The notes beneath the pieces are model-generated. The model ran no database searches, was not told where the DNA came from, and saw nothing but the letters and a program-made list of their open reading frames with translations. Position numbers and translations under genes: made by a program. Positions 62,763-64,000 of a DNA stretch of 64,000 nucleotides are shown here, piece after piece. Position 1 is the first letter of the stretch; each line of letters opens with the position of its first letter. This DNA is from Craterostigma plantagineum (taxonomy: Eukaryota > Streptophyta > Magnoliopsida > Lamiales > Linderniaceae): positions 248,001 through 312,000 of the forward strand of contig JAPQWV010000640.1 of NCBI GenBank assembly GCA_027422505.1. Direction: 5' to 3'.

Positions 62763-63488
62763 TAAATAAAACTAATGTTGCTTGTATGAATGATGATCCT
62801 ATGAATTGGATGAATGAGCCATGAGGCCACCTAAAATAAGTTGTCGGGCACACAAATTAAAGTGACATATTATAATAATATTGTACAATAGGATTAGATA
62901 TAAACAACTTGATTAAATTTATAATTTTTTCCTAATTATTCCCACCTTTTATTTTTCCTCAAATTACATTTAAGATGGTGTTTAATTTTCTACTCAAAAA
63001 GAAAATGTGATAAAGTTATTGAGACGCTCAAAATGGAAATGGAAAAATGTGATAAAATTAGCGGGACGGAAGGAGTATATAATAATCTTTTCCAGAGATT
63101 CTGTTCTATTTAATTTTTATGTTAGTACATGTTCCATGTGAAGACCATTGGCCCATCGACATGTAGGCCAACAGAGCCCAACAGCCAGCGTTTAGTGGAC
63201 AGTCTGAGACGTAGCGGGTCGAAATTCGCGGATCTCCGGGTCGGTTTCGGGTGAAGTTTGCAACCTCCTTATTTCCGACAATTGCATAACGCTCAATCTT
63301 TCACCGTCTCCTAAATCTCATACTCCTCCATTTGCATCTGTAAAGCATAAGGTTGATGTTTTTATCGCAGCTTTCGTTGTTGATGAGCTATTGGCTAGGG
63401 TTTAGCGTGTTAGTTCGAGCTTAATTTTGAACCGGGAACAGTTGAGGAGGGCGTAATCTAGGTTTCATTTGGTTAATTGCTGTATAAG
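62763..63488. other. Intergenic; possible MITE remnant
   Basis: 3' region of the RING-CH gene and promoter side of the CNOT10-like gene. gggacggaaggag followed by ta (63063-63077) resembles the right end of a Stowaway-type MITE, but no matching left end is seen, so it is at most a remnant. Confidence 0.4.
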
Positions 63489-63902
63489 ATGGACTCTCAG
63501 TCTTCTCCATCATTATCCTTGGCGACGGCGGAGGACGGTGTTGTTGACTCGGAGGCAGCTGGTTTGGCCAAGGAGGCTGCTCTGTTGTTCAATTCCGGGA
63601 AGTATGCCGACTGTTTGAGGGTTTTGAATCACTTGCTGATCAAGAAACGGGATGATCCGAAGTTTTGTTCTTTTTCTTATTTTTTTTTTAAGAGAAAATT
63701 TTCTCATTTCTACACTGTTTTCGTCTCTTTGATAGAAGTCTCTGCTTAAATTTAATGTAGTCCATGCTCGTGCATCTATTGGTTTAATTAAATCTGACAG
63801 CATTCTTTGCAACAGGTTCGTCATAACATAGCTATTGCAGAGACCTTTCAAGATGGATCTTTTGATCCCAAAAGGGTCATTGAAGCACTTGAAAACATCA
63901 AG
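63489..63902 (+). CDS. CNOT10: CCR4-NOT complex subunit 10 (CNOT10)-like, 3' partial
   Basis: N-terminus of a TPR scaffold of the CCR4-NOT deadenylase complex (cytoplasmic mRNA decay). Exon 1 from M at 63489: acidic/Ser-rich leader, then LAKEAALLFNSGKYADCLRVLNHLL and KKRDDPK. Exon 2 (63816-63902): VRHNIAIAETFQDGSFDPKRVIEALENIK, followed by a donor gttcct. These match the first TPR of plant CNOT10 proteins (…KPDDPKVLHNIAIAEYF). The exon-1 end is abnormal. The family frame needs AAG|gt, but the sequence is ccgaagttttg, with no G to spare. Splicing at 63661 (aa|gttttg) shifts the frame into an early stop. A Met four codons upstream (63477) is an alternative start. Confidence 0.75.
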
Positions 63903-64000
63903 GTTCCTCCCAACACTTGCATAGCCACTCAAAGTTATTACAAAAAATTGTTTGGTTAGACGAGAGTGGGGATAATATTAGTTGTTAGACGCATATTATT

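Noticed and set aside
63040..63081. Complete Stowaway MITE
   Set aside because: Only one end-like motif (gggacggaaggag then ta) is present; no opposite terminal repeat was found.

Overview
The window is nuclear DNA from a flowering plant, most likely a eudicot. The evidence is spliced GT-AG genes with plant-only architectures (class II formin, NAC, AP2/B3, PHT4, MGDG synthase), AT-rich intergenic DNA, and hAT, Copia and Gypsy elements. I cannot fix the family or species.

Layout: 1-6075 (+) is a class II formin whose 5' end lies outside the window. 6356-7363 (-) is an intronless RAV-like AP2/B3 repressor. 8.9-17.7 kb has no intact gene. It is a degenerate mosaic of fragments of a fructose-bisphosphate aldolase gene, an ABHD17-type hydrolase exon, a CLASSY-like remodeller and unidentified exons, partly arranged as ~0.83 kb tandem units that carry a conserved hairpin. 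A hAT element with an intact 8-bp target duplication sits in it. 18.4-19.4 kb holds a second hAT-like element with a third nested inside, next to a CT microsatellite. 19.5-21.0 kb (-) is the intact ABHD17-like gene, apparent source of part of the mosaic.

22.3-26.3 kb (-) is a chloroplast adenylate kinase fused to a DUF1995-like domain. It diverges from a TM9/EMP70 transporter-like gene (26.8-28.8 kb, +). Then come a NAC factor (29.3-30.6, -), two related small proteins (31.7-32.95, -), a chloroplast PHT4 anion transporter with 15 coding exons (33.6-36.7, -), a type-B MGDG synthase (38.3-40.3, +), a GPI-anchored GH17/X8 beta-1,3-glucanase (41.1-42.6, +) and a RanBP2-type zinc-finger protein (44.0-44.7, +).

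45.8-62.8 kb (+) is one RING-CH E3 ligase gene. Its first intron is 15.6 kb because a Copia element inserted there, and a ~10.3 kb Gypsy element then inserted into the Copia pol. Both elements have clean 5-bp target duplications and near-identical LTRs. The window ends in the first exons of a CNOT10-like gene (63.5 kb on), whose first splice donor looks damaged.

The genes are ordinary independent plant loci. Several products act at plastids or endomembranes (adenylate kinase, PHT4, MGDG synthase, TM9), but nothing indicates a functional cluster. For the spliced genes built fully here (ABHD17, adenylate kinase, NAC, PHT4, MGDG synthase, zinc finger, RING-CH), the exon lengths add up to whole codons, which supports the structures given.
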